From positions 1 through 14,360 of the forward strand of contig JAHFFF010000029.1 in assembly GCA_023248095.1 (NCBI GenBank): 14,360 nucleotides of DNA, read 5' to 3'. This DNA comes from Candidatus Omnitrophota bacterium. Its GTDB lineage: Bacteria; Omnitrophota; Gorgyraeia; 1-14-0-20-64-10. The translations under genes and the position numbers were made by a program. This document shows, piece after piece, positions 6,947 through 14,360 of this stretch (position 1 is its first letter; every line of letters begins with the position of its first letter). The notes under the pieces were generated by a model. The model did no database searches, was not told the DNA's origin, and saw nothing but the letters and a program-made list of their open reading frames with translations.

Positions 6947-8403
6947 CGTATCATAACCGATGCCTCATACACCTGCCGACCATCCCCACACTCCGGCCGA
7001 TTGCTCCTAGCCTGCATCAAGATCTTGAGGAACTCCGACTCGAGGGGATCGCCGAAAAGCTCCTCCGCCAACTGAATGGCCCGCGCGGCGTACTGCAGAA
7101 TCTGCACCGCCTCAATCCCCGAGATGTCGTTGAAGAACCACCCGCAGCTGGTGTACATCAGCAGGGCCTGCCGCTGAAGCTCCAGCAGCTTGAGTGCCCG
7201 ATCCCTCTCCATCTTCTCCAAGGGCCGAGCCGCCTGCTCCTCCAAAAAACGCTGCGCGCCCTCCGGCGATCGCTCCAAGATCAGCTCGATGGATCGATCC
7301 CGGGCGGCCCAAGGGTCCTTGAAGATTCCCGCCGCCGCCTGCTCGAAGCGGGGCGCCACGGAATCCCGCAGCCAATCCAAGGCATCCCGGAGCGGGGTCC
7401 TCCAGGACTGATTCCAATCGGCAGGCGCCCCCGCGTTGCATCCGCAATCGCTCCACCAGCGATCGACCCCGTGGGTACAGCTCCAGGAGCTCTTCTCCAC
7501 GATCTCCACCTCGTGTGTGGCAGGATGCCTTTCAAGATGCTCCCCATAGTTGGTCAATCGGGCCGGCCCCCCCGCCTCGATCCGGCGGATCGCCTCAGCC
7601 AACCCCTGATCCCCGCCGGGGAAATGATGCCCGTACGTTTCTCCATCGGAGGCGATGTGGACCAGCTGAGGGCCGGCGGCCTTCCCCGAGAAGGCCCCCA
7701 GCAGCTTCTTGGCAAAGATCTCACCCTGAGTCACAAGTTTCTCAAAAGCCACGGCGCGCGAGAGGGTCCCCTGATAAAAGAAGAGGTGGATCTTCCGACC
7801 CGACGGCAACCGCAGTAGGTAGGCCTGGCTCGGATCGATCCTTTCGCCACTGACCGAATGCCAGGAGCCGCTGCTTAATGGACGCACCCGTCCCGCCTGA
7901 TGGGGAGCCAAGACCGTGAAGAGGATCCCCCGCTCGGCCAAAATCTCCAGCGTCTCCAGATCCACCGCCGTCTCCGGGAGCCACATCCCCTCGGGCCTGC
8001 GGCCGAAGCGAAACTCGAAATCCCGGATCCCCCAGGCCACCTGGGTCACCCGGTCCCGATGATTGGCCAACGGAAGGATGATGTGGTTGTAGGCCTGAGC
8101 CATCGCGGAGCCGTGCCCCGAGAAATTGCCGCGGCTCTCCTGGTCGCTCCTTCGGATCGACTCGTACACAGCCGGGGCCTTCCGCTCCAGCCAGGAAAGA
8201 AGGGTGGGCCCGAAATCAAAGCTGATCTTGGCATAGAGCCCTAAAGCGGCGAGGGGGCCGTAACACTCGGCCGTGATCCGCTCGTTCCAATCGTGGTACG
8301 GATGGGCCGAGGGCTGAGCCTCAACCTCCTCCAGCCAAGGATTCTCTCTCGGCGGCTGGTAGAAATGGCCGTGGATGCAGATGAGCTGATCAAGGGGAGC
8401 CAT
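6943..8403 (-). CDS. GH57 family glycoside hydrolase with a shortened DUF3536 region
   Basis: A cytoplasmic enzyme expected to act on alpha-glucans. GH57 includes alpha-amylases, 4-alpha-glucanotransferases and branching enzymes; the DUF3536 subgroup has no firmly known substrate that I can name. The protein has 486 residues with no signal peptide. Conserved parts: HGHFYQPPRENPW at 11-23 (GH57 region I), HGSAMAQAYNHIILPL at 97-112, MWLPETAVD at 140-148 with the probable nucleophile E144, and IASDGETYGHHF at 250-261 with the probable acid/base D253. The section MYTSCGWFFNDISGIE to GDGRQVYE near the C-terminus is typical of DUF3536. Relatives I recall continue for about 300 residues past this point, but here the protein ends five residues later. 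The ATG at 8403 directly follows an in-frame TAG, so no longer start exists. No strong ribosome site is seen. It heads the operon that continues into the cyclase and hopanoid genes. Confidence 0.88.
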   Translation of the reverse strand: MAPLDQLICIHGHFYQPPRENPWLEEVEAQPSAHPYHDWNERITAECYGPLAALGLYAKISFDFGPTLLSWLERKAPAVYESIRRSDQESRGNFSGHGSAMAQAYNHIILPLANHRDRVTQVAWGIRDFEFRFGRRPEGMWLPETAVDLETLEILAERGILFTVLAPHQAGRVRPLSSGSWHSVSGERIDPSQAYLLRLPSGRKIHLFFYQGTLSRAVAFEKLVTQGEIFAKKLLGAFSGKAAGPQLVHIASDGETYGHHFPGGDQGLAEAIRRIEAGGPARLTNYGEHLERHPATHEVEIVEKSSWSCTHGVDRWWSDCGCNAGAPADWNQSWRTPLRDALDWLRDSVAPRFEQAAAGIFKDPWAARDRSIELILERSPEGAQRFLEEQAARPLEKMERDRALKLLELQRQALLMYTSCGWFFNDISGIEAVQILQYAARAIQLAEELFGDPLESEFLKILMQARSNRPECGDGRQVYEASVMIR

Positions 8404-8462
8404 CTACATAATAGCTACCCATTCGTCGGTCGGTGAGTGGCCAGAATGCGCCCGGTTGTATC

Positions 8463-8870
8463 TCAGTTCGAGGGGCGGGTAAGGTAATAAATGCTGTAGA
8501 TGAAGAAGGCAATTACCCAAGTGTAAGTAGACCATAGGGATCTCCGAAGCCCTGATAAAATATTTCCGGATGTTGTAAAAGAACTAATTTCAGCCATCCC
8601 AATCAACAATATCATCATTGAAACAATTACTAGACTCGCCACCCGCGTCCATTTCTTCTTTTTTAATATCAGCATGCCTGTGGTCCCACATCCTGCTGAA
8701 AACTTAATCAGATTTAATATTACAGTTCCCTTTGTTACTGATGACGGAGGACTATTGGGAGGATTACCTGAAATGAGGACGGGAAATATGAGAAGGAAAG
8801 AGAAGGCGCTAAGAATCAAAAAAGCTCGCGCTAAATTAAGGACGCCTGCTGGCTCTTTTTTTTCGCTCAC
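8463..8870 (-). CDS. Small four-helix membrane protein of unknown function
   Basis: I do not recognise this 135-residue protein. It has a short basic N-terminus followed by four probable membrane helices at about 13-33, 48-69, 76-94 and 114-131, with a KKKKW loop between helices two and three. The start is GTG at 8870, with GAGGAG eight bases upstream (8879-8884), which supports a real gene. Its base composition differs from everything around it: it is AT-rich and uses codons such as ATA, TTA, AGA and CTA that its neighbours largely avoid. It lies between glgB and the GH57 gene, two functions that would otherwise be adjacent, so it looks like a later arrival. Protein existence is likely; function is unknown. 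Confidence 0.7.
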   Translation of the reverse strand: MSEKKEPAGVLNLARAFLILSAFSFLLIFPVLISGNPPNSPPSSVTKGTVILNLIKFSAGCGTTGMLILKKKKWTRVASLVIVSMMILLIGMAEISSFTTSGNILSGLRRSLWSTYTWVIAFFIYSIYYLTRPSN

Positions 8871-9088
8871 CGGAAATTCTCCTCACACAACTTGCACTTC
8901 GTAAGATCTACACAAGGTTCGATTCACTTTTAGGCAATGGCTTTGTAGAATTGCGCAGACATGGTGTCTTTCAGCAACGTGATATCTTTTGAGAATTACT
9001 TTTGGGATAACGCTCGTGCTCATTTGTCTGAATATCGGCCTCATTATTCCACTAGGGTATACACTTGTCCATCTTGGAACATGCTGTC
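8871..9088. other. AT-rich intergenic stretch between glgB and the small membrane protein gene
   Basis: This 218-base gap continues the AT-rich composition of the adjacent small gene up to the glgB stop. I see no strong terminator for glgB; the best inverted repeat is AGACA-TGG-TGTCT at 8957-8969, which is short and has no U-tract. No convincing -35/-10 pair was found. A plus-strand frame from a TTG at 8989 encodes a hydrophobic stretch of about 30 residues, but it runs into the antisense of glgB. The stretch may be the remnant of whatever brought in the membrane-protein gene (inference). Confidence 0.5.
8879..8884 (-). promoter_or_regulatory. Ribosome binding site of the small membrane protein gene
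   Basis: GAGGAG eight bases before the GTG at 8870. It is the main evidence that this AT-rich reading frame is translated and that GTG 8870 is its start. Confidence 0.65.
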
Positions 9089-10984
9089 TCATCCTTTCAG
9101 GAAGAGGACTCCCAGCGGCGGCAAGGAAAGCCGAAGGGAATTGGGGCGCCCATGCGAACCCTCCGGAAGGGACTCCACCCTTCCCAGATTCCCCCAGCCG
9201 CTGCCTCCATATTCCTTCGCGTCGCTGTTGAGCAGCTCCCGCCAGGTCCCGCCCCGCGGGACCCCCATGCGGTAGTCCACACGAGGCACCGGTGTAAAGT
9301 TGCAGGCGATCAAGATCTGTTCCCTCTCTTCCCTGCCCTTGCGCAGAAATCCCAAAACACCTTGATCCGCATCATCGCAGACCACCCATTCAAATCCGGC
9401 CGAGTCGAAATCCAGCGCATTCAGGGCCGGCTGCTCCTGATAAAGCCGGTTGAGATCCTGCACCCATCTCTGAAGGCCGGCGTGCGGCGCGTACTGCGTC
9501 AGATGCCAATCCAGGCTTTCGTCATGCTGCCACTCCCTCCACTGTCCGAACTCGCCCCCCATGAACAGCAGCTTCTTCCCCGGTTGCCCGAACATGTAAC
9601 CCAGCAGCAGTCGCAAGTTCGCAAACTTCTGCCAGTCGTCGCCGGGCATCTTGGCTAACAAAGAGGCCTTACCATGCACCACCTCATCATGCGAGAGGGG
9701 CAGGACGAAATTCTCCGTGAAGGCGTAGAGCATCCGGAAGGTCAAGGTATTGTGGTGAAACTTCCGATGGGCCGGATCCCGGCTGATGAACTCCAGCGTG
9801 TCGTGCATCCAGCCCATGTCCCACTTCATCCCGAATCCCAGCCCCCCCATCGTCGTCGGCCGTGAGACCGCGCCCCACGCGGTGGACTCCTCCGCGATCG
9901 TCTGCACGTCGGGGTAGTTCCGGTAGATCTCCTCGTTCAAGCGGCGCAGAAAGGCAACGGCGTCCAGGTTCTCCCGGCCGCCGGTGGGATTGGGCGTCCA
10001 TTCTCCCGGCTTTCTCGAGTAATCCAGATACAGCATCGAGGCCACCGCGTCGAGGCGCAGCCCATCGGCGTGGTACTTATCCAACCAGAACAAGGCGTTG
10101 GAGATCAGGAAGGATCGCACCTCATCCCGCCCGTAGTTGAAGAGATAGCTGTTCCATTCCGGGTGCAGCCGCTTCTGGGACTCCGCGTGCTCATACAGGT
10201 GAGTCCCATCGAAGAAGGCCAGGCCATGCTGGTCGGACGGGAAATGGGAAGGAACCCAATCCAGGATCACCCCGATCCCATTCTGGTGGAGGTGATCCAC
10301 CAGGAACATGAAATCCTGCGGAGTCCCAAACCGGCTGGTTGGGGCAAAATACCCTGTGACCTGATAACCCCAAGAGCCGTAGAAGGGATGCTCCATGACC
10401 GGGAGGAGCTCCACATGGGTGAAGCCCATCCGCTTCACGTAGTCGGCCAGCCTCGGCGCTATCTCCCGGTAGGAAAGGGGCCGGCCACCCTGATCCGGGG
10501 CCCGCATCCAGGAGCCCAGATGCAGCTCGTAGATGGACATGGGGGCCTGCAGGCTGTTCCTATGACGTCGACCCGCCAGCCATTCTTCATCCGCCCAAGC
10601 ATAGTCGAGATCCCAAATAACCGATCCGGTCTTGGGCGGAATCTCGTGATAAAAACCAAAGGGATCCGCCTTGTCCACCCGGTAACCGTTGTAGCGGGAG
10701 ACGATGTGATACTTGTAGAGCTGTCCCTTACCAACACCGGGCACGAACCCCTCCCAGATGCCCGACCTCTCTCTGGGCCGCAAAGGGGTACCCTGCCGGT
10801 TCCATCCATTGAAATCGCCGATGACGTAAACCGCTTCGGCGTCCGGCGCCCATACGGAAAAGAAGGTTCCCTCGACCGACCCTTCCCTGCCTGGATGGGC
10901 TCCGAGCTTGTCGTACAGTCGGACGTGCGATCCCTCGTTGAAGAGGTAGAGATCCTCCGGGGTTAGGATCGTTCTCTCAAGCAC
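9089..10984 (-). CDS. glgB: 1,4-alpha-glucan (glycogen) branching enzyme, GH13
   Basis: Cuts alpha-1,4 glucan chains and rejoins them through alpha-1,6 bonds, creating branches in glycogen or in GlgE-made glucan. The protein has 631 residues. A CBM48-type N-terminal domain lies at about 20-125 (FFSVWAPDAEAVYVIGDFNGW), followed by the GH13 barrel from about 150 with IYELHLGSW. Active-site residues: D312 in LRLDAVASM (nucleophile), E365 in IAEESTAWG (acid/base) and D433 in LSHDEVVHGK. A C-terminal all-beta domain ends with a hydrophobic GVLFLKG. The start is GTG at 10984, chosen because GGAGGAG stands five bases upstream and the N-terminus (LTPEDLYLFNEG) matches the family; longer readings add unconserved residues. 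It overlaps the malQ end by 22 bases, consistent with one transcript. It lacks the extra N-terminal domain of E. coli GlgB (about 730 residues), which is common. Confidence 0.96.
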   Translation of the reverse strand: MLERTILTPEDLYLFNEGSHVRLYDKLGAHPGREGSVEGTFFSVWAPDAEAVYVIGDFNGWNRQGTPLRPRERSGIWEGFVPGVGKGQLYKYHIVSRYNGYRVDKADPFGFYHEIPPKTGSVIWDLDYAWADEEWLAGRRHRNSLQAPMSIYELHLGSWMRAPDQGGRPLSYREIAPRLADYVKRMGFTHVELLPVMEHPFYGSWGYQVTGYFAPTSRFGTPQDFMFLVDHLHQNGIGVILDWVPSHFPSDQHGLAFFDGTHLYEHAESQKRLHPEWNSYLFNYGRDEVRSFLISNALFWLDKYHADGLRLDAVASMLYLDYSRKPGEWTPNPTGGRENLDAVAFLRRLNEEIYRNYPDVQTIAEESTAWGAVSRPTTMGGLGFGMKWDMGWMHDTLEFISRDPAHRKFHHNTLTFRMLYAFTENFVLPLSHDEVVHGKASLLAKMPGDDWQKFANLRLLLGYMFGQPGKKLLFMGGEFGQWREWQHDESLDWHLTQYAPHAGLQRWVQDLNRLYQEQPALNALDFDSAGFEWVVCDDADQGVLGFLRKGREEREQILIACNFTPVPRVDYRMGVPRGGTWRELLNSDAKEYGGSGWGNLGRVESLPEGSHGRPNSLRLSLPPLGVLFLKG

Positions 10985-13077
10985 CGAATCTCCTCCAGGG
11001 CCCGGATCACCTCCGGCATACGAGCAAAAGATTCCAAATCGTAACGGGCCTTGCGGCGCCAATTGGGCCGCTCTCTTCCGGTCGTCCCAGGCACATTGTG
11101 AGGTTGCATCTCACCCCACAGATCCTCTAAGGAAACCAGCAGCAGCCGCACTGAGCTGGCGCTCAAGAAGGCATGCAGCCCCCTTGTCACCGAGACGGCC
11201 GAGTCATCGAAGGGACTCAGCCAGCCCTTTCTCCTCAAGAAACTCAATAAGGCCTTTTTCAACCTCCCTTCCCTCCGTTTCCTCCCTCCCCAGAAGGCGG
11301 CAAAGGGAGGCATGTCATGCGTATTGAGGCTGGCCACGGACTGGGCAGGAACGCTACGGAGCGGCCGGCGCGGATCCGGGCGCAATTCATACTGTACCAC
11401 AAACATCCCGTTCCATCGGTGCCGCGCAAGGGCCGAATTGACCTCCGGCGGCACCGTGCCCAGGTTCTCCCCCACGAGTGCGCACCGGTTCCGGTGCGAT
11501 TCCAGGCAGAGGATCCCGTACAGCTCCTCAGCCGGATACCGAACGTAGACCCCCTCCGTTGCCGGAAGCCCCTGCGGGATCCAAAAGAGCCGATGGAATC
11601 CCATCACATGATCAATCCGAAGCCAAGAGGCATACCGCATCGAATGGCGCAGGCAGGCAATGAAATAACCGTAGCCCCGCTCCCGGATCTTTTGGGGATG
11701 GAGCGGCGGGAATCCCCAATCCTGTCCCCGGGTGAAAAAGGTGTCCGGCGGGGCTCCCGCGGTGGCCTTCTGCGCAAAGGATTCCTGCTCCCGCCAGGCA
11801 TCGTAACCGTCGGGATGGACCCCCAGGGGAAGATCAAAATACAATCCCACTCCAGCCCCTTGCGCCCGTTTGGAAAGCTGCTCCATCTGCTCGTGCGCGA
11901 GCCATTGCACGTATCGATGGTAGCGCGCGATCCTCTCGGGATACTCGCCCGACCGAATCCTGCTCCCCGTCATGGAGGCGGGCCATCGGTGCCACGATGG
12001 CCCGGTGGTTTCCAACACCGCCTGAAAGCGGCTGTAATCCTCCAGCTGAGGATGCAGGCGAAGGAAACGTTGGAAGGCATCTCTCCTCGGAGAGGGTTTC
12101 GAAAAGAAGGCCCCCGCCAATTTCTCCAGAACCTGTCTCTTCAATCTCATCTGACGCCGGTAATCCACCAGCGAAGCCTGTTGAAGAGCCTGCGTCTCCC
12201 GTTGGAAACGAGCAGAATTCATCAAGGTCCCAGCCGCCTTACACCGCCTCAATTCCGGGATCCGGGCCAAATCCAGCCAGAACTCATTCCAGAAGAGCCG
12301 GCTCACCGGCGCATAGGGGCTTGGATCATACGGCCGCTCCAGAAAGAGGGGCAGGAGCGGCAGTGTGCCCATCGCCTTGCACCCTCGCTTCCCTGCCCAC
12401 CTGAGAAGATTTCCGAGGTCAGAGAGATCCCCGGCACCGCAACCGTTCTGCGAATGGAGGGCATACAGCGGCATGAATAGACCCCACTGCCGCCGGGAAA
12501 ATCCAGATGGGCCCGGATAGCTGATCTGCGGTGAACAAATGAGAAGGCTCTCGCTCCTCTGTCCATTCAACTCAAACCGGAGGCGATGGTACCCAACAGG
12601 CAGTCCTTTCGGAAGGACCACACCCTTCGCCACATAGCGAAGGCCATCCACCTCCGCCCGCTTGTGGATGGGCACCCGATCCAAAGGAACATTCCAGATC
12701 CGATGCCGCCCCGATTCCAGCTCGAGCCCGCAGAGAACCGAGTCGTTCGCCGCCTCCGCCGGAAGACGCAGCTCCACCTTGGCCACTGAACCTTGCCAAA
12801 CCACGACGACAGGTTCCACCGCTCGGCTCCAAAAGGCCTGCTCTCTTCGAAGAATGGCCGTAGGCACATCTGCCAATGATCGAAGCGGGAGATCCAGAGT
12901 CCGCAGCACCTGCAGTAAGGCCCCGGCCGAGGCGAAACGACGACGTCCCCCCATGTCCAGATAGGAGGTCTGAACATGGCAGAGTTGGGCAAGCCGTTGA
13001 AGATCAGACAGCGTGGGAGATTTCAGCTTTTCTCTTCCAGAAGGTGCAGGATGCCCCTCAGGGGAATCTTGACCCAA
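10963..13077 (-). CDS. malQ: 4-alpha-glucanotransferase (amylomaltase), GH77
   Basis: Transfers alpha-1,4 glucan segments between oligosaccharides, releasing glucose and lengthening chains. Read from 13077 it has 704 residues. An N-terminal region at about 85-185 resembles the beta-sandwich extension found in E. coli-type MalQ. The barrel begins near 195 (RRQWGLFMPLYALHS) and includes DPSPYAPVSRLFWNEFWLD at 251-269. Catalytic residues: D489 in RIDHVMGFHR, E537 in GENLGTVP and D588 in NTHDMP. The start is uncertain: no ATG or GTG exists between the upstream gene and the conserved LQRLAQLC segment at 26-33. TTG 13077 overlaps the kinase gene by 55 bases and has no ribosome site. A CTG at 13026 would give a four-base CTGA overlap and follows GGAAGAG, but CTG starts are rare. 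The enzyme identity does not depend on this choice. It lies between the maltokinase and glgB genes, in one direction. Confidence 0.94.
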   Translation of the reverse strand: MGQDSPEGHPAPSGREKLKSPTLSDLQRLAQLCHVQTSYLDMGGRRRFASAGALLQVLRTLDLPLRSLADVPTAILRREQAFWSRAVEPVVVVWQGSVAKVELRLPAEAANDSVLCGLELESGRHRIWNVPLDRVPIHKRAEVDGLRYVAKGVVLPKGLPVGYHRLRFELNGQRSESLLICSPQISYPGPSGFSRRQWGLFMPLYALHSQNGCGAGDLSDLGNLLRWAGKRGCKAMGTLPLLPLFLERPYDPSPYAPVSRLFWNEFWLDLARIPELRRCKAAGTLMNSARFQRETQALQQASLVDYRRQMRLKRQVLEKLAGAFFSKPSPRRDAFQRFLRLHPQLEDYSRFQAVLETTGPSWHRWPASMTGSRIRSGEYPERIARYHRYVQWLAHEQMEQLSKRAQGAGVGLYFDLPLGVHPDGYDAWREQESFAQKATAGAPPDTFFTRGQDWGFPPLHPQKIRERGYGYFIACLRHSMRYASWLRIDHVMGFHRLFWIPQGLPATEGVYVRYPAEELYGILCLESHRNRCALVGENLGTVPPEVNSALARHRWNGMFVVQYELRPDPRRPLRSVPAQSVASLNTHDMPPFAAFWGGRKRREGRLKKALLSFLRRKGWLSPFDDSAVSVTRGLHAFLSASSVRLLLVSLEDLWGEMQPHNVPGTTGRERPNWRRKARYDLESFARMPEVIRALEEIRCLRERS
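10990..10996 (-). promoter_or_regulatory. Ribosome binding site of glgB
   Basis: GGAGGAG, five bases before the GTG at 10984. It is the strongest ribosome site seen in the window, lies inside the end of malQ, and fixes the glgB start. Confidence 0.8.
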
Positions 13078-14360
13078 TCGGGACGGTTATTGATCTCGTA
13101 CTGCAGCTCATACAGGGCCTTCTCCAGAAGGTAGGCGCGCAGAAGCAGCCGCAACTCCACCGGCTCCTTGGGCAGAAAGGACCCTTGGGAAGCGATCGCC
13201 AGATAAGATTTCAGGAAGGTGGCCGATACCCAAAACCGCCAGAATCGGGCCCAGGAAAGCAGCCGCACCTGGTCCTCCGGGCGAACGGGGTTTCCGGCAT
13301 CTCGGGCAAAGAGGGCGGCATAGGCCGCATAGTGGAAGGATCGCAACATCCCCGCAACATCCTTCAGCGGGGACCGTTTGATCCGCCTCTCTCCCAGGGG
13401 CCTTCCCGGCTCCCCCTCGAAATCGATGATCACGAAATCCTTTCCGGTGTACAGCAACTGGCCCAAATGGTAATCCCCGTGGCACCGGATCCGCAACGCG
13501 TTGATCCTCTGATGCAGCAGGGTCTCAAATATCTGCAGGACCAGTTTTTCCTGCTGGAGAACCCTTTTCGCCTCTTCCCCTGTCTCCTCCGGCAACGCAG
13601 GCTGCTGCCTTCTCAGAAGGTGGAAGGCTCGAACGGAAGCGCTGCGCATCAATTGATAGATGGAACGCTGGTACAATTCGGTGAAAGGCTGCGGGGCAAA
13701 GCTGGGATCTTTCGAATCGCTGCTTAACGCCAGGTGCAATTGAGCCGTTCTCTCTCCGAGTGTGCGAGCCGAATCCAGGTAGGGAGCGATCACCTCCCGG
13801 GCAAAATCCGGGGCCTCCCCTTGCGCCAGCTCCAGGAGGGACCCCGTCGGTAGATGGGGTTCTCCCTTCTTGGGCGCCCTCGCCAGAACCGTTTCAAAAT
13901 ATCGACCCAGCACATCCAGGGTGAAGGTCCAGGCGTCCCCCTCGTTAGGCACGAATCGCTGCAGCACCGCCAGCGTGATCGGTTCGCCCCCATCGGGACA
14001 ATACTCTAAGGAGCCTGCCAAGGAGGGGCAATGGGCGAAGGTGGTTCTCTCAGAAAGAAAACGCCCGATCTCCAGCTCCGGGTTGACTCCCTCACCGATG
14101 CTGCGGTAGACCTTCAGGATCCATTGGTCGCCGTAGACCACCGAGGTGTTGCTTTGCTCTGACATCACCAGAGAGGGCTTCAGGGTTCGCTGGCTGGGCG
14201 CGCGCGACTTCCGGAGCAAGGAGTTCGATTGGGCCAAAACCTCTCCCGTTTCCAACTTCAACCGCCGGCGGCGGGCCAAGATCGCCAGAACGGACCGGCA
14301 AAATGTCCTATCGCCCAGGGCGTCGAATAGGATCCCGTCGCTCTCCGCTCCCCCATCGGC
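13023..14360 (-). CDS. Maltokinase domain, probably the C-terminal part of a TreS-maltokinase fusion; 5' end outside window
   Basis: Phosphorylates maltose with ATP to maltose-1-phosphate, the donor for GlgE-type glucan synthesis. The frame is open from the window edge to a stop at 13023, giving 445 visible residues. The visible start (DGILFDALGDRTFCR, about 8-22, then RRRRLK) resembles the linker and cap found where trehalose synthase is joined to maltokinase (Pep2), so the missing part is probably TreS; this is inference. The kinase body has EQSNTSVVYGDQWILKVYR (about 68-86) as the nucleotide-binding lobe and EGVNPELEIGRFL (about 90-102). RCHGDYHLGQLLYTG (about 292-306) carries the catalytic aspartate near 296, and VIIDFEGEPGRPLGERRIKRSPLKDVAGMLRSF carries the metal aspartate near 313. 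These are aminoglycoside-phosphotransferase-like signatures. No ATG lies before the conserved region; the only nearby start codon is a TTG at 14279, which again argues for continuation upstream. It precedes malQ in the same transcript. Confidence 0.92.
   Translation of the reverse strand, partial: ADGGAESDGILFDALGDRTFCRSVLAILARRRRLKLETGEVLAQSNSLLRKSRAPSQRTLKPSLVMSEQSNTSVVYGDQWILKVYRSIGEGVNPELEIGRFLSERTTFAHCPSLAGSLEYCPDGGEPITLAVLQRFVPNEGDAWTFTLDVLGRYFETVLARAPKKGEPHLPTGSLLELAQGEAPDFAREVIAPYLDSARTLGERTAQLHLALSSDSKDPSFAPQPFTELYQRSIYQLMRSASVRAFHLLRRQQPALPEETGEEAKRVLQQEKLVLQIFETLLHQRINALRIRCHGDYHLGQLLYTGKDFVIIDFEGEPGRPLGERRIKRSPLKDVAGMLRSFHYAAYAALFARDAGNPVRPEDQVRLLSWARFWRFWVSATFLKSYLAIASQGSFLPKEPVELRLLLRAYLLEKALYELQYEINNRPDWVKIPLRGILHLLEEKS

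Noticed and set aside
8404..8420. TATTAT just upstream of the GH57 start as a -10 box
   Set aside because: It lies about six bases from the ATG with no matching -35 element; a leaderless promoter cannot be supported from sequence alone.
8957..8969. Small hairpin AGACA-TGG-TGTCT as a possible glgB terminator
   Set aside because: The stem is five base pairs, not GC-rich, and no T-run follows on the transcribed strand.
8961..9088. Plus-strand frame with a DNARAH string resembling the IS630 transposase catalytic region, and a hydrophobic frame from TTG 8989
   Set aside because: The resemblance is only six residues, the following sequence does not match the family, and both frames run into the antisense of glgB. 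Not enough for a transposase remnant or a small membrane protein.
10070..12480. Long plus-strand open frames opposite glgB and malQ, and another opposite ispA (1640-2434)
   Set aside because: They are antisense to well-supported genes, show no family motifs, and long antisense frames are expected from GC-rich codon use.

Overview
The window reads as about 14 kb of chromosome from a GC-rich, deep-branching Gram-negative bacterium. Every gene I can support lies on the minus strand, so transcription runs from the right edge to the left edge. Hopanoid genes hpnC-hpnD-hpnE beside an FPP synthase, a DXS of a divergent type and a GH57/DUF3536 protein suggest an environmental lineage such as Nitrospirota or Methylomirabilota. 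That placement is inference from gene content and is of low confidence.

Right block (14360 to 9089): alpha-glucan metabolism. It contains the C-terminal part of a trehalose synthase/maltokinase-type protein (open at the window edge), a GH77 4-alpha-glucanotransferase (malQ) and a GH13 glycogen branching enzyme (glgB). The kinase turns maltose into maltose-1-phosphate, the usual donor for GlgE. MalQ rearranges linear glucans and GlgB adds branches.

Break (9088 to 8404): a conspicuously AT-rich stretch with one small gene for a four-helix membrane protein of unknown function. It looks like a later insertion.

Left block (8403 to 1): a compact operon with start/stop overlaps. The order is a GH57-DUF3536 protein (shorter than usual), a membrane diadenylate cyclase fused to YbbR repeats (CdaA plus CdaR in one chain), hpnC, hpnD, hpnE, a short-chain prenyl synthase (ispA), and dxs (cut by the left edge). 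DXS starts the MEP pathway, IspA makes FPP, and HpnC/D/E turn FPP into squalene, the hopanoid precursor. The left block is therefore an FPP-to-squalene module preceded by a c-di-AMP synthase and a glucan-active enzyme.

The most interesting signal is a 28-bp palindromic element of the GGGGTCAGACCCC type sitting in frame inside hpnC. It appears to add about ten residues to the protein. Other oddities are the CdaA-CdaR fusion, a DXS with altered cofactor-site motifs, an IspA missing the lysine loop after the second aspartate-rich motif, and a malQ with no ATG or GTG start. I saw no tRNA, rRNA, CRISPR array, intact insertion sequence or convincing terminator.
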